From Brevundimonas viscosa (lineage in GTDB: Bacteria > Pseudomonadota > Alphaproteobacteria > Caulobacterales > Caulobacteraceae), in NCBI RefSeq assembly GCF_900116065.1, contig NZ_FOZV01000011.1, forward strand, positions 1 to 50,086: a stretch of 50,086 bases of DNA, read 5' to 3'. This document shows positions 8,592-17,297 of this stretch, in pieces. Position 1 is the first letter of the stretch; the number at the start of each line of letters is the position of its first letter. The notes under the pieces are model-generated. The model saw nothing but the letters and a program-made list of their open reading frames with translations. It did no database searches and had not been told where the DNA came from. Position numbers and translations under genes: made by a program.

Positions 8592-9587
8592 ATGACCGAG
8601 CCCCGCCCCGCCCTCGCCGCCGAGCCCGCCGCCATGATCGACCGCGCCCGCGAGGTGGTGCGGCTCAACGTCTCCGCCCTGCAGGCGCTGGAGGCCGGCA
8701 TCGGCGACGATCTTGTCCGCGCGGTCGAGATCATCCTGTCGCGACCCGGCTACGTCGTCGTCACCGGCATGGGCAAGTCGGGCCACATCGGCGGCAAGAT
8801 CGCCGCCACCCTCGCCTCGACCGGCACCAACGCCTTCTTCGTTCACCCGGCCGAGATGAGCCACGGCGACCTCGGCATGCTGAGGAAGGACGTCACCCTG
8901 CTGGCCATCTCCAACTCGGGCGAGAGCCGCGAGCTGCGCGATCCTTTGATCTTCTGCCAGCGCGAGGGCATTCCGGTGATCGGCCTGACGCAGCGGCCGA
9001 ACAGCTTCCTCGGGCGCACCTCGGCGGTCTGCCTGGCCATGCCGCAGGTGGCCGAGGCCTGCCCCAACAACCTCGCCCCGACCACCTCGACCCTGATGAC
9101 CCTGGCGCTGGGCGACGCCCTGGCCATGGTGCTGATGGACCGCCGCGGCTTCACCGCCGAGGCCTTCGGCCTGCACCACCCGGGCGGCAAGCTGGGCATG
9201 AGCCTGCAGAGCGTGCGCGACTGGATGGGCGACCGCCCGCCGGCGCCGGCGACAGTGCCGACCACCGCGACCTTCGCCGAGGTCGTCTCGGCCATCACCG
9301 AGGGCCGCAAGGGCGCCACCGCCGTGGTCGACACGGACGGGCGGCTGGCCGGGATCGTCACCGACGGGGACGTGCGCCGGGCCTTCAACCGCGAGAACGC
9401 CGCCGGCCTCACCGCCGCCGACATCATGAGCCCCCGTCCCAAGGTCATCGCCCCCGACGCCCGCATGAGCGACGCCATCGACCTGATGACCCAGAACAGG
9501 ATCGCCACCCTGCTGGTCCTCGAGGACGAGCGTCCGGCGGCCATCATCCACATCGCCGAGCTGATGCAGGCGGGCTACGTGAGCTGA
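8592..9587 (+). CDS. kdsD: D-arabinose-5-phosphate isomerase (SIS + tandem CBS)
   Basis: About 331 residues. The N-terminal SIS sugar-isomerase domain (VVVTGMGKSGHIGGKIAATL, HPAEMSHGDLGML, LLAISNSGESREL) is followed by two CBS domains (about 210-330, with GIVTDGDVRRAF and MTQNRIATLLVLEDERP). It interconverts ribulose-5-phosphate and arabinose-5-phosphate, the first step towards KDO for lipopolysaccharide. kdsB of the same pathway lies at 28645. ATG 8574 is an alternative start; neither has a strong ribosome-binding site. The stop codon abuts the heptamer array at 9588. Confidence 0.93.
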   Translation: MTEPRPALAAEPAAMIDRAREVVRLNVSALQALEAGIGDDLVRAVEIILSRPGYVVVTGMGKSGHIGGKIAATLASTGTNAFFVHPAEMSHGDLGMLRKDVTLLAISNSGESRELRDPLIFCQREGIPVIGLTQRPNSFLGRTSAVCLAMPQVAEACPNNLAPTTSTLMTLALGDALAMVLMDRRGFTAEAFGLHHPGGKLGMSLQSVRDWMGDRPPAPATVPTTATFAEVVSAITEGRKGATAVVDTDGRLAGIVTDGDVRRAFNRENAAGLTAADIMSPRPKVIAPDARMSDAIDLMTQNRIATLLVLEDERPAAIIHIAELMQAGYVS

Positions 9588-9738
9588 GGGATCAGGGATC
9601 AGGGATTGGGGATTAGGGACTAGGGATTAGGGACGAGTGGGCGGGCTTCCGCAAAGCTGCTCGGGCCACGGGGCTCGCGAAGTCGCCGTGGGGAACGATC
9701 CCCAACCCCTAATCCCCCAATCCCTGCTCCCTGGTCCC
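9588..9738. repeat. paired inverted GGGATNA-type heptamer arrays (no gene inside)
   Basis: The left arm, 9588-9636, is seven exact 7-nt units of the form GGGAYYR/GGGACGA (GGGATCA twice, GGGATTG, GGGATTA, GGGACTA, GGGATTA, GGGACGA). The right arm, 9696-9738, carries about six related units on the opposite strand, one of them 8 nt long. The 59 nt between them contain no recognisable gene. The array begins immediately after the kdsD stop and ends about 4 nt from the CAP gene stop, filling the gap between convergent genes. The same repeat family flanks the four-helix-bundle gene at 28169-28658. Confidence 0.85.
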
Positions 9739-9742
9739 TACC

Positions 9743-10321
9743 TCAATACGCCGTCCGCCCGTCGATATTCCCCGGCGGCGCATAGCGGCAGGCCAGCACC
9801 GAGCGATCGCCGCGGCTCTCCACCGCGCAGCCGACGTGGGTCGTGTCGCGCCACACCAGCTGGGTGTAGTGGGCCACCTCGGCCCAGTTTCCCGTGCGGC
9901 TGACGTTCGGGAACGGACCGTGCCGGTAGTCGGCCCGCTCGGCCGCCCACTCCCCCACCATCTCCTCGGGGGTCCAGACCCGGCCGCCCCAGCCGGTCCA
10001 CAGGTTCTCGCCGTGTCCGTGCGGCGCGGGATCGTGCGCGAAGGTGCTGCTGCCGATCAGCTGGCGCGCCCACACCCGGGCCTCCGCCTCGAGGGAGTCG
10101 GCCCAGCGCAGCGGCGCGACGCCGACCCGCGCCCGCTCGGCGTTGTGGGCGTCGAGCAGCCGGCGCTCGACCTCGCTGGACGGCGCGGTCGAACGCGGCG
10201 GCGCGATGGGCTGCACTGTCCGCGGCTGCTGCGGCGGCGGCACCACCAGCAGCCCAGGGTCGGCGCAGGCTGCGCCTCCGGCCGCCAGCAGGGCCACGGC
10301 CGCAAGCCGTGCCGGAAGCAT
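9743..10321 (-). CDS. secreted CAP-domain (SCP/PR1-like) protein
   Basis: A 192-residue protein with an N-terminal export signal (MLPARLAAVALLAAGGAACA; the Cys19 context is not a canonical lipobox), a proline-rich linker, then a CAP domain. CAP signatures are LLDAHNAERARVG (His59), FAHD (His96), GHGENLW (Glu105) and HYTQLVW (His151), with Cys165/Cys178 a possible disulfide. Bacterial CAP proteins are extracytoplasmic and their biochemical role is mostly unclear. The gene starts 8 nt after the hemerythrin stop, so the two are probably cotranscribed. Confidence 0.9.
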   Translation of the reverse strand: MLPARLAAVALLAAGGAACADPGLLVVPPPQQPRTVQPIAPPRSTAPSSEVERRLLDAHNAERARVGVAPLRWADSLEAEARVWARQLIGSSTFAHDPAPHGHGENLWTGWGGRVWTPEEMVGEWAAERADYRHGPFPNVSRTGNWAEVAHYTQLVWRDTTHVGCAVESRGDRSVLACRYAPPGNIDGRTAY

Positions 10322-10329
10322 CGCCGGCC

Positions 10330-10887
10330 TCAGCGGGTCTGCAGGCCTTCGCCCAGCGGCTGGTCGGTCTGCGCGCTGGCGACATCGTCGCCCTCCAGCG
10401 TCCGCGTCTCGGCCGGCTTGCCGGCCTGGAACTCCTCCATGGCCGTCCGCTTGCGGGCGCGCATGTCGTCGGCCAGCTGATCCATGTCGAGGCCGGCGGC
10501 GCGGGCCTGGCTGAACATGCCCTCGACCCGCTTCTCCTCCTCCTCGACGTGGTGCTCGATCATCTCGGACAGCACCTTGACCTTGGCGTCATAGAAGGCC
10601 TCGTCTGGCCCGCCCGCCTCGATCTCGTTGATCAGCAGCTTGGCGCTGTCGTGCTCGACATAGGCCTCGTCGACCAGCTCGTCCTCGATCTTGCCGCGAC
10701 AGGCCGGGTAGAAGATCTCCTCCTCGATCGCCGTGTGCACCTTCAGCTCCAGGCAGATCTCCTCGGCCAGCTTCTGCTTGGTGGCCTTGCCGTTGGTGTT
10801 CTCGAACTTTTCGAACAGCTCCTCCACCTTGCGGTGGTCCGCCTTCAGCATGGCGATGGCGTCCATCTCTTCGTAGCTCTGGGCCAT
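10330..10887 (-). CDS. hemerythrin HHE-domain protein
   Basis: A 185-residue cytoplasmic protein with the four-helix hemerythrin iron ligands in order: His18 (KADHRKVEELF), His51 and Glu55 (VHTAIEEEIFYPA), His79 (VEHDSA), His112 or His113 and Glu117 (EHHVEEEEKRV). A non-haem di-iron centre that binds O2 or NO, or senses redox stress, is expected for the family. The C-terminal 45 residues (RARKRTAMEEFQAGK onward) are polar and probably disordered. GGAG lies 5 nt before the ATG. It is the first gene of a pair with the CAP protein. Confidence 0.92.
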   Translation of the reverse strand: MAQSYEEMDAIAMLKADHRKVEELFEKFENTNGKATKQKLAEEICLELKVHTAIEEEIFYPACRGKIEDELVDEAYVEHDSAKLLINEIEAGGPDEAFYDAKVKVLSEMIEHHVEEEEKRVEGMFSQARAAGLDMDQLADDMRARKRTAMEEFQAGKPAETRTLEGDDVASAQTDQPLGEGLQTR

Positions 10888-10999
10888 CTCGGCTCCTCCT
10901 TGCTTCTTCGGCGACAGAAGGCGCGAAGCGGACGGCCGTTCCGCCCACCGGCCAAGCTGAGAGTCGTTCGCGGGCCGCCGCGCCGCCCGTTGTTACTTG

Positions 11000-11015
11000 A
11001 CGTTGACGTAAACGT
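11000..11015. promoter_or_regulatory. near-palindromic ACGTTGACGTAAACGT, candidate fad operator
   Basis: This 16-nt near-perfect palindrome, with one mismatched symmetric pair, lies 64 nt before the fadA start. Operators of this ACGTnnACGTnnACGT type are described for MerR-family LiuR-like regulators of fatty-acid and branched-chain catabolism in proteobacteria. That link is from memory of the family and has not been tested. No regulator gene lies next to it. Confidence 0.4.
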
Positions 11016-11078
11016 AGGGTTTCTGACCAGCGCGTTTCGAAACCGCACCCTCCCTTCGAAGCCCCCAAGGAGCTCTCC

Positions 11079-12284
11079 ATGGCCGACGCCTACATCTACG
11101 ATGCGGTCCGCACCCCGCGCGGCAAGGGCAAGAAGGACGGCTCGCTGCACGAGATCACCGCGCTGAGCCTCGCCACCCAGGTGCTGGAGGCCCTGCGCGA
11201 CCGCAACGGACTGGACACCTCGAAGGTGGACGACGTCATCCTCGGCTGCGTCTCGCCGGTGGGCGAGCAGGGCGCCGACATCGCCCGCACCGCCGTGCTC
11301 AACGCCGGCTGGGCCCAGACCACCGCCGGCGTCCAGATCAACCGCTTCTGCGCCTCGGGCCTCGAGGCGGTGAACATGGCCGCGGCCAAGGTGAAGGCCG
11401 GCGAGGCCGACTTCGCCGTCGGCGGCGGCGTCGAGGCCATGAGCCGCGTGCCGATGGGCTCCGACGGCGGCGCCTGGCCGGTCGACCCGTCCTCGGCCTT
11501 CTCCACCTACTTCGTGCCGCAGGGCGTCTCGGCCGACATGATCGCCTCGAAGTGGGGCTTCAGCCGCGACGACGTCGACGCCTATTCGGTCGAGAGCCAC
11601 AAGCGCGCCGCGCGCAGCTGGGAGGAAGGCCGCTTCGCGAAGTCGGTGGTGCCGGTGAAGAACCAGCTCGGCCTCGTCCAGCTGGACCGCGACGAGACCA
11701 TCCGCCCCGCCACTGACATGCAGACCCTGGGCGCGCTGAACCCGTCCTTCGCCATGATGGGCGAAATGGCCTTCGACAGCGTGATCAACCAGCGCTACCC
11801 CGAGGTCGAGCGCGTCAACCACGTCCACACCCCGGGCAACTCCTCGGGCATCGTCGACGGCTCCGCCGGCGTGCTGATCGGCTCGCTGGAGGCCGGCAAG
11901 GCCCTGGGCCTCAAGCCGCGCGCGAAGATCCGCGGCGCCGCCTCGATTGGCTCCGAGCCGTCGATCATGCTGACCGGCCCCGAGTTCGTGACGCAGAAGC
12001 TGCTCGGCAAGCTGGGCATGACCACCGCCGACATCGACCTGTGGGAGCTCAACGAGGCCTTCGCCGCGGTGGTGCTGCGCTACATGCAGGCGCTCGACAT
12101 CCCGCACGACAAAATCAACGTCTGCGGCGGCGCCATCGCCATGGGCCACCCGCTGGGCGCCACCGGCGCGATGATCACCGGCGTGGTCCTCGACGAACTG
12201 GAGCGCTCCGACAAGGAGACCGCCCTGGTCACCCTGTGCATCGGCGGCGGCATGGGCACCGCCACCGTCATCGAACGCGTCTGA
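11079..12284 (+). CDS. fadA: 3-ketoacyl-CoA thiolase / acetyl-CoA C-acyltransferase
   Basis: A 401-residue thiolase with Cys91 ([12 protein letters not shown]), His357 ([10 protein letters not shown]) and Cys387 ([11 protein letters not shown]). It performs the last step of the beta-oxidation cycle, releasing acetyl-CoA. An AAGGAG ribosome-binding site lies 6 nt before ATG. fadB follows after only 17 nt, giving a fadA-fadB operon (order reversed relative to E. coli fadBA). It differs clearly in sequence from the thiolase at 1625. Confidence 0.92.
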   Translation: MADAYIYDAVRTPRGKGKKDGSLHEITALSLATQVLEALRDRNGLDTSKVDDVILGCVSPVGEQGADIARTAVLNAGWAQTTAGVQINRFCASGLEAVNMAAAKVKAGEADFAVGGGVEAMSRVPMGSDGGAWPVDPSSAFSTYFVPQGVSADMIASKWGFSRDDVDAYSVESHKRAARSWEEGRFAKSVVPVKNQLGLVQLDRDETIRPATDMQTLGALNPSFAMMGEMAFDSVINQRYPEVERVNHVHTPGNSSGIVDGSAGVLIGSLEAGKALGLKPRAKIRGAASIGSEPSIMLTGPEFVTQKLLGKLGMTTADIDLWELNEAFAAVVLRYMQALDIPHDKINVCGGAIAMGHPLGATGAMITGVVLDELERSDKETALVTLCIGGGMGTATVIERV

Positions 12285-12301
12285 TCCGGGAGTAGAGCGA
12301 G

Positions 12302-14476
12302 ATGGAAAACTTCAAGATCGACGTCGACGCCGACGGCATCGCCCTGATCACCTTCGACGTCCCCGAGCGGTCGATGAACACCCTGACCTCGGGGGTCATG
12401 GCCGAGATCCCGCAGTGGGTCGAGCGGGTGAAGACCGACGACGCCATCAAGGGCGCGGTGCTGACCTCCGGCAAGGCGAGCGGCTTCTGCGCCGGCGCCG
12501 ACCTCGGCGACATGGCGTCGGGCATGCTCGGCGGCGCCGACCTGCAGGCGGCCTATGACGCCGGCTGGCGGCTGAACGGCGCCCTGCGCGCGCTGGAAAC
12601 CTGCGGCAAGCCGGTGGCCGCCGCGATCAACGGCCTGGCGCTGGGCGGCGGCCTCGAGCTGACCCTGGCCTGCCACTATCGCGTCGCCGGCGACGATCCG
12701 AAGATCCAGCTCGGCCTGCCGGAGATCAAGGTCGGCCTGTTCCCCGGCGGCGGCGGCACCCAGCGCCTGACCCGCCTGATCGGCGTTCAGGCCGCCATGA
12801 TGGCGATGAGCGAGGGCAAGTCCTTCCGCCCCAACGACGCGAAAGGCGCGGGCATTATCCACGAAGTGGTCGCTAAGGGCGCCGAGGTCGAGGCCGCCAA
12901 GGCGTGGATCAAGAACGGCGGCAAGGCCGTCCAGCCGTGGGACGAGAAGTCCTTCAAGCTGCCCGGCGGCGGCCCCTACCACCCGGCCGGCATCCAGAAC
13001 TTCCTCGTCGGCAACGCCATGCTGCGCAAGCAGTCCTACGGCAACTACCCGGCCGTGCTGAACCTGATGAAGGCGGTTTACGAGGGCGTCCAGGTCCCCA
13101 TGGACGCGGCCCTGCGTATCGAGACCCGCTACTTCATCAAGACCCTGATGACCCCCCAGGCCCAGGGCATGATCCGCAGCCTGTTCCTGTCCAAGCAGGA
13201 GCTGGACAAGGGCGCCGTGCGCCCCGCCGGCGTGCCGAAGTCGGACCCGAAGAAGGTGACGGTGCTGGGCGCCGGCATGATGGGCGCCGGCATCGCCTAT
13301 GTGCAGGCCATGGCCGGCATCGAGACCATCCTCATCGACCGCGACCAGGAAGCCGCCGACAAGGGCAAGGCCCACGTCGAGGAGCTTCTGAAGAAACGCC
13401 TGTCCCGCGGCCAGCTCACCCAGGAGAAGTTCGACGCCCTGCTGGCCTCGGTCACCGCCACCACCGACTACGACCTGATCAAGGGCTCGGACCTCGTCAT
13501 CGAGGCGGTGTTCGAGAACCGGGAGATCAAGGCCGAGGTCACGAAGCGGGCAGAAGCCCAGCTGGCGGCCGACGCGGTGTTCGGCTCGAACACCTCGACC
13601 CTGCCGATCACCGGCCTCGCCGAAGCCAGCGTCCGGCCGAAGAATTTCATCGGCATCCACTTCTTCTCGCCGGTCGACAAGATGATGCTGGTCGAGATCA
13701 TCATGGGCGAGAAGACCGGCCAGGAGGCGCTGGCGAAGTCGCTCGACTACGTCATGAAGATCAGGAAGACCCCGATCGTCGTGCAGGACGGCCGCGGCTT
13801 CTACACCTCGCGCTGCTTCGGCACCTATGTCGCCGAGGGTCTGGCCATGCTGGAGGAGGGCTACGCCCCGGCCCTGATCGACAACATCGGCCGCATGACC
13901 GGCATGCCGCGCGGCCCGCTGGAGATGCACGACGACGTCGCGCTGGACCTGTCGGTCAAGATCGCGAAACAGACGAAGGAAGACCTCGGCGACGCCTACC
14001 AGCCGCTGCCCGGATGGAAGATCGTCCAGACCATGGTCGAGGACCTCGGCCGCTACGGGCGCAAGAACGGCAAGGGCTTCTACGACTACGACCAGAAGCC
14101 CAAGAAGCTGTGGTCCGGCCTGTCCGATCTGGCCCCGGTGACGATCAACGACTCCACGCCGGAGATGGTCGAGGACCAGAAGCGCCGTCTGCTCTACCGC
14201 CAGGCGGTCGAAGTGGCCCGCTGCTGGGAGGAAGGCGTCATCGACGACCCCCGCGAGGCCGACGTCGGCGCCATCCTCGCCTGGGGCTTCGCGCCCTGGA
14301 CCGGCGGACCGATCACCATGATCGACCAGATCGGCCTCAAGGCCTTCGTCGAACAGGCCGACGCCTACGCGGCCAAATACGGCGACCGCTTCTCGCCCCC
14401 GCAGCTGCTGCGCGACATGGCGGCCAAGGGCGAGACCTTCTACGGCAAGTTCGCCGGCCAGAAGGCGGCAGCGTAA
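12302..14476 (+). CDS. fadB: multifunctional fatty-acid oxidation enzyme (enoyl-CoA hydratase / 3-hydroxyacyl-CoA dehydrogenase)
   Basis: A 724-residue fusion. The N-terminal crotonase domain ([49 protein letters not shown]) covers about 1-190. The NAD-binding domain starts at about 318 ([21 protein letters not shown]). The catalytic histidine is in [16 protein letters not shown], and C-terminal dehydrogenase domains end at about 720. It hydrates trans-2-enoyl-CoA and oxidises the resulting 3-hydroxyacyl-CoA. The length matches the FadB/FadJ family. GGGAG lies before the ATG. The 3' end is followed directly by a REP-like cluster. Confidence 0.95.
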   Translation: MENFKIDVDADGIALITFDVPERSMNTLTSGVMAEIPQWVERVKTDDAIKGAVLTSGKASGFCAGADLGDMASGMLGGADLQAAYDAGWRLNGALRALETCGKPVAAAINGLALGGGLELTLACHYRVAGDDPKIQLGLPEIKVGLFPGGGGTQRLTRLIGVQAAMMAMSEGKSFRPNDAKGAGIIHEVVAKGAEVEAAKAWIKNGGKAVQPWDEKSFKLPGGGPYHPAGIQNFLVGNAMLRKQSYGNYPAVLNLMKAVYEGVQVPMDAALRIETRYFIKTLMTPQAQGMIRSLFLSKQELDKGAVRPAGVPKSDPKKVTVLGAGMMGAGIAYVQAMAGIETILIDRDQEAADKGKAHVEELLKKRLSRGQLTQEKFDALLASVTATTDYDLIKGSDLVIEAVFENREIKAEVTKRAEAQLAADAVFGSNTSTLPITGLAEASVRPKNFIGIHFFSPVDKMMLVEIIMGEKTGQEALAKSLDYVMKIRKTPIVVQDGRGFYTSRCFGTYVAEGLAMLEEGYAPALIDNIGRMTGMPRGPLEMHDDVALDLSVKIAKQTKEDLGDAYQPLPGWKIVQTMVEDLGRYGRKNGKGFYDYDQKPKKLWSGLSDLAPVTINDSTPEMVEDQKRRLLYRQAVEVARCWEEGVIDDPREADVGAILAWGFAPWTGGPITMIDQIGLKAFVEQADAYAAKYGDRFSPPQLLRDMAAKGETFYGKFAGQKAAA

Positions 14477-14482
14477 TACCGC

Positions 14483-14634
14483 CCTTCTCCCCTTGCGGGA
14501 GAAGGTGGCCCGCGAAGCGGGTCGGATGAGGGGTCGCGCACACGGCGACCGTGCGACCCCTCACCCGACCGCACAAGAGCAACGGCTTCGCCGCCGCGTG
14601 CGGTCTCCCTCTCCCGCAAGGGGAGAGGGACCTA
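14483..14634. repeat. composite REP-like palindromic cluster
   Basis: Three hairpins in a row: CCTTCTCCC/GGGAGAAGG near 14483-14505, a long central stem built from GATGAGGGGTCGCGCAC and its partner GTGCGACCCCTCACC (about 14525-14565), and a final CTCTCCCGCAAGGGGAGAG stem (about 14609-14627). The wording (CTTCTCCCCTTGCGGGAGAAGG, then a GGATGAGGGG box) is the well-known intergenic palindrome dispersed through many alphaproteobacterial genomes. It lies between convergent fadB and the DUF488 gene, and the DUF488 stop codon falls in its right edge. It may also act as a bidirectional terminator. Confidence 0.8.
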
Positions 14635-15063
14635 CAGGTTCACCACCTCGAACCCGTCCTCACTGGCCAGCCGCTCGGCCAGCACCGCCCGGTGGCAACC
14701 GGCGTGGTCGGCCTCGAAGCACAGCAGGGCGGTCGGACGGTCCTTCGCGATCTCGCGCAGCCGCTCGTAGGCCAGCTGCGACGGCGGCTCCTGCATGTGT
14801 TCGGCGAAGATCGACCGCATCTCGCCGATCCGCCCCGCCCGCGCCGCGTCCCGCCCCGCCTTGGGCGTGCCGAGGTCGCGCAGGTGGACGTATTCAATGC
14901 CGGCCTCCGCCAGGCTGGAGCCCAGCACCGTCTTCGAGAATCCCGCCCGCCGCGACGCCGCCACCGCCCGCACATCGGCCAGCACCTTCACGCCCGCCGC
15001 CTTCAGCCGGTCGATCACCGCCGCCTGCGGCTCGCCCTCGTAGCCGATGGTGAACAGCTTCAT
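14632..15063 (-). CDS. DUF488 family protein
   Basis: A 143-residue protein with the DUF488 signature: N-terminal LFTIGYEG, LADVRAVAASRRAGFSKTVL, EYVHLRDLGTPK, and a C-terminal LLCFEADHAGCHRAVLAERL motif with a conserved Cys/His pair. The biochemical function is not established for the family. It is probably cytoplasmic. It is adjacent to a small secreted-protein gene on the same strand with 9 nt between them. Confidence 0.9.
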   Translation of the reverse strand: MKLFTIGYEGEPQAAVIDRLKAAGVKVLADVRAVAASRRAGFSKTVLGSSLAEAGIEYVHLRDLGTPKAGRDAARAGRIGEMRSIFAEHMQEPPSQLAYERLREIAKDRPTALLCFEADHAGCHRAVLAERLASEDGFEVVNL

Positions 15064-15072
15064 TATCGCTCC

Positions 15073-15399
15073 TCAGGGCAGGGCGCCGCCCTCGATGGCC
15101 TCGTCCACGCAGGACTGCAGTTCGGCCCTGTAGGCCTCCGCATCCGCGGTCTTGCGCGCCGGCATTGAAGCCGCGAGGGCCTGCCGTTGTTCCTCGGACC
15201 ACGCCTCCGGCGCCTTTTCCTCCGGCAGGCGGGCCATCCACCAGCTGCGGACGAACCAGCTCGGGCCGGCGACCATGCCGGTCTCGCGCTGGGCCTCGGC
15301 GATCATCGCCTCGACATGGGCCAGGCACAGCTCGGCCCGCGGCGGCTCCGGATCGGGGCTCGCGACGAGCGCGGACAGCAAAAGGGCGGTAGCGATCAT
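15073..15399 (-). CDS. small secreted hypothetical protein
   Basis: 108 residues with a short signal peptide (MIATALLLSALVASPDPEP). The mature part is hydrophilic with two cysteines, about 25 and 97 (AELCLAHVEAM and ELQSCVDEAIEG), that could form a disulfide, plus a central SWFVRSWWMARLPEEKAPE segment. I do not recognise a family. Codon use is typical of its neighbours. It is probably cotranscribed with the DUF488 gene downstream. Confidence 0.7.
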   Translation of the reverse strand: MIATALLLSALVASPDPEPPRAELCLAHVEAMIAEAQRETGMVAGPSWFVRSWWMARLPEEKAPEAWSEEQRQALAASMPARKTADAEAYRAELQSCVDEAIEGGALP

Positions 15400-15479
15400 G
15401 ACCTTCCTCCGGATCCGGAGCTTGACGGACCGACTGTGCTAAGGCGAGTCCGAACTCCGCCAGTCTCAGGAACCGTCAG

Positions 15480-17135
15480 ATGCGCCGCAGCCTGCTCCTC
15501 GCCCTTCTTCTCGCCGGGGCGGCCACCTCCGCGGAGGCTCAGAACCTCGTGATCCGCGGCGGGCCGATCTACACCGGCGTCGACGCCGCCCCGACCGCCG
15601 AGGTGGTGCAGGTGCGCGACGGCCGGATCGTCTACGTCGGCGCCGCCGCCGGCGCGCCGGCCGCGGACGGGCTGGAAGCTGTCGACCTCAAGGGCGCCGC
15701 CCTGTTCCCCGGCTTCACCGACGGCCACGCCCACCTCGACGGGATCGGCTGGCGCGAGCTGACCCTGAATCTCGAGGGCTCCGCCTCCGTCGCCGAGGCC
15801 ATGGCCCGCCTGACCGCCTGGGCCGAGGCGCACCCCGAGGGGCCGATCGTCGGCCGCGGCTGGATCGAGACGCACTGGCCCGAGGCCCGCTTCCTGACCG
15901 CCGCCGATCTCGACGCCGCCGCCCCCGGCCGCGTCGTCCTGCTCGGCCGCGCCGACGGCCACGCCGTGGTCGCCTCCTCCGCGGCGCTGGCCGCCGCCGG
16001 CATCGACGCTTCGACGTCCGCGCCCTCGGGCGGCGAAATCCTCAAGGACGAGGCCGGCCGCCCCACCGGCCTGCTGGTCGACGCCGCCGAGCAGCTGGTC
16101 GCCGGCCTGATGCCCCAGGCCGACCCCGAGGCCCTGCGCGAGGCCTACCGCGCCGGCTTCCGGGTCGAGGCGGAATACGGCTGGACCGGCATCCACTTCA
16201 TGAGCGCCCCGTGGCGCGACATCCCCCTGCTGGAGCAGATGGCCGCGGCCGGCGAAGCGCCCCTGCGGGTCTACAACAGCGTCACCCCCGACGGGGCCCA
16301 GGCCCTGTTCGCCTCGGGCCCGCGCAGCGTCGCCGACGGGCGGATCATCACCCGGGCGGTGAAATACTACGCCGACGGGGCCCTCGGCTCGCGCGGCGCG
16401 GCCCTGTTCGAGCCCTACGCCGACCGCCCCGACACCACCGGCCTGATGCAGATCGGCGAGCAGGAGATCGTGCCGCTGTACCAGCAGGCCCTGCGCGCCG
16501 GCATCCAGATCGCCACCCACGCCATCGGCGACCGCGGCAACGCCTCGGTGATGGAGTGGTACCAGCAGGCCATGGCCGGCGTGGCCCCGGAGGATCGCCC
16601 CAACGGCGCCGACGTGCGCTGGCGCATCGAGCATGCCCAGATACTGCGCCCGGGCGACTATCACTGGTTCGTCGACCTGCCGATCATCGCCTCGATGCAG
16701 CCCAGCCACGCCATCGGCGACCTGCATTTCGCCCCCGCGCGCCTCGGCGACGCCCGGCTGGACGGCGCCTACGCCTGGCACAGCCTGGTCGACCGGGGCG
16801 TCATCGTGGTCGGGGGCTCGGACGCCCCGGTCGAGCGCGGCTCGCCGCTGATCGAGTTCTACGCCGCCATCGCCCGCGCCGACCTGCAGGGCTTCCAGGG
16901 CCCCGACTGGCGGCCGCAGGAGGCGGTCGACCGCGCCACCGCCCTGAAGATGTTCACCCTCTGGCCGGCGTACGCCAGCTTCCGCGAGGCCGAGCTGGGC
17001 ACGATCGAGGTCGGCAAGCGCGCCGACCTGACCGCCTTCGACGTCGACCTGATGACCGCCGCGCCCGCCGACATCCTCGAGGGGCAGGCCACCCTGACCG
17101 TGGTCGACGGGGTGATCGTCCACCGCGCCGATTGA
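15480..17135 (+). CDS. secreted metal-dependent amidohydrolase (YtcJ-like)
   Basis: A 551-residue protein with a Sec signal peptide (MRRSLLLALLLAGAATSAEA), so probably periplasmic. Amidohydrolase-fold features are a beta-sandwich N-terminus (VIRGGPIYTG), metal motif FTDGHAHLDGIGW, IQIATHAIGDRGN, WRIEHAQILRPGDY, and a C-terminal GGSDAPVERGSPL plus GTIEVGKRADLTAFDVDL. YtcJ-type enzymes hydrolyse N-substituted amides or formamides; the actual substrate is unknown. AGGAACCGTCAG lies before the ATG. A GC hairpin terminator follows the stop. Confidence 0.9.
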   Translation: MRRSLLLALLLAGAATSAEAQNLVIRGGPIYTGVDAAPTAEVVQVRDGRIVYVGAAAGAPAADGLEAVDLKGAALFPGFTDGHAHLDGIGWRELTLNLEGSASVAEAMARLTAWAEAHPEGPIVGRGWIETHWPEARFLTAADLDAAAPGRVVLLGRADGHAVVASSAALAAAGIDASTSAPSGGEILKDEAGRPTGLLVDAAEQLVAGLMPQADPEALREAYRAGFRVEAEYGWTGIHFMSAPWRDIPLLEQMAAAGEAPLRVYNSVTPDGAQALFASGPRSVADGRIITRAVKYYADGALGSRGAALFEPYADRPDTTGLMQIGEQEIVPLYQQALRAGIQIATHAIGDRGNASVMEWYQQAMAGVAPEDRPNGADVRWRIEHAQILRPGDYHWFVDLPIIASMQPSHAIGDLHFAPARLGDARLDGAYAWHSLVDRGVIVVGGSDAPVERGSPLIEFYAAIARADLQGFQGPDWRPQEAVDRATALKMFTLWPAYASFREAELGTIEVGKRADLTAFDVDLMTAAPADILEGQATLTVVDGVIVHRAD

Positions 17136-17145
17136 GGTCGCGAAA

Positions 17146-17170
17146 GGGGCGGCCCTTCCGGAGCCGCCCC
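17146..17170 (+). terminator. hairpin terminator after amidohydrolase
   Basis: 8-bp perfect stem GGGGCGGC/GCCGCCCC with a 9-nt loop, just after the amidohydrolase stop. It is followed by GCTTGATGCTT, only weakly T-rich. Confidence 0.6.
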
Positions 17171-17214
17171 GCTTGATGCTTGCCGCCATTCGCCCTAAGT
17201 CTGCGTCCGGCTCC

Positions 17215-17288
17215 GCGGGCATGATGTAGTGGTAGCCTGAAAGCTTCCCAAGCTTTTCGTGCGGGTTCGATTCCCGCTGCCCGCTCCA
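17215..17288 (+). tRNA. glyT: tRNA-Gly(CCC)
   Basis: A full cloverleaf is visible. The acceptor stem GCGGGCA pairs with TGCCCGC. The D-loop contains GTAGTGGTAG. The anticodon stem AAAGC/GCTTT encloses the loop TTCCCAA with anticodon CCC, and the T-arm is GCGGG-TTCGATT-CCCGC. CCA is encoded at the 3' end after discriminator T. It reads GGG codons. It lies between the amidohydrolase and a convergent TraB-family gene. I saw no duplicated 3' end that would suggest an integration site. Confidence 0.95.
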
Positions 17289-17297
17289 GCCTCCCCC

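Noticed and set aside
8465..8734. N-terminal extension of OtsB to 8734
   Set aside because: It would overlap the divergent kdsD start and has no ribosome-binding site, while ATG 8464 has AGGA at the right distance.
17215..17288. tRNA-Gly as a possible integration site for a genomic island
   Set aside because: No integrase and no duplicate of the tRNA 3' end were found nearby, and the flanking genes look native.
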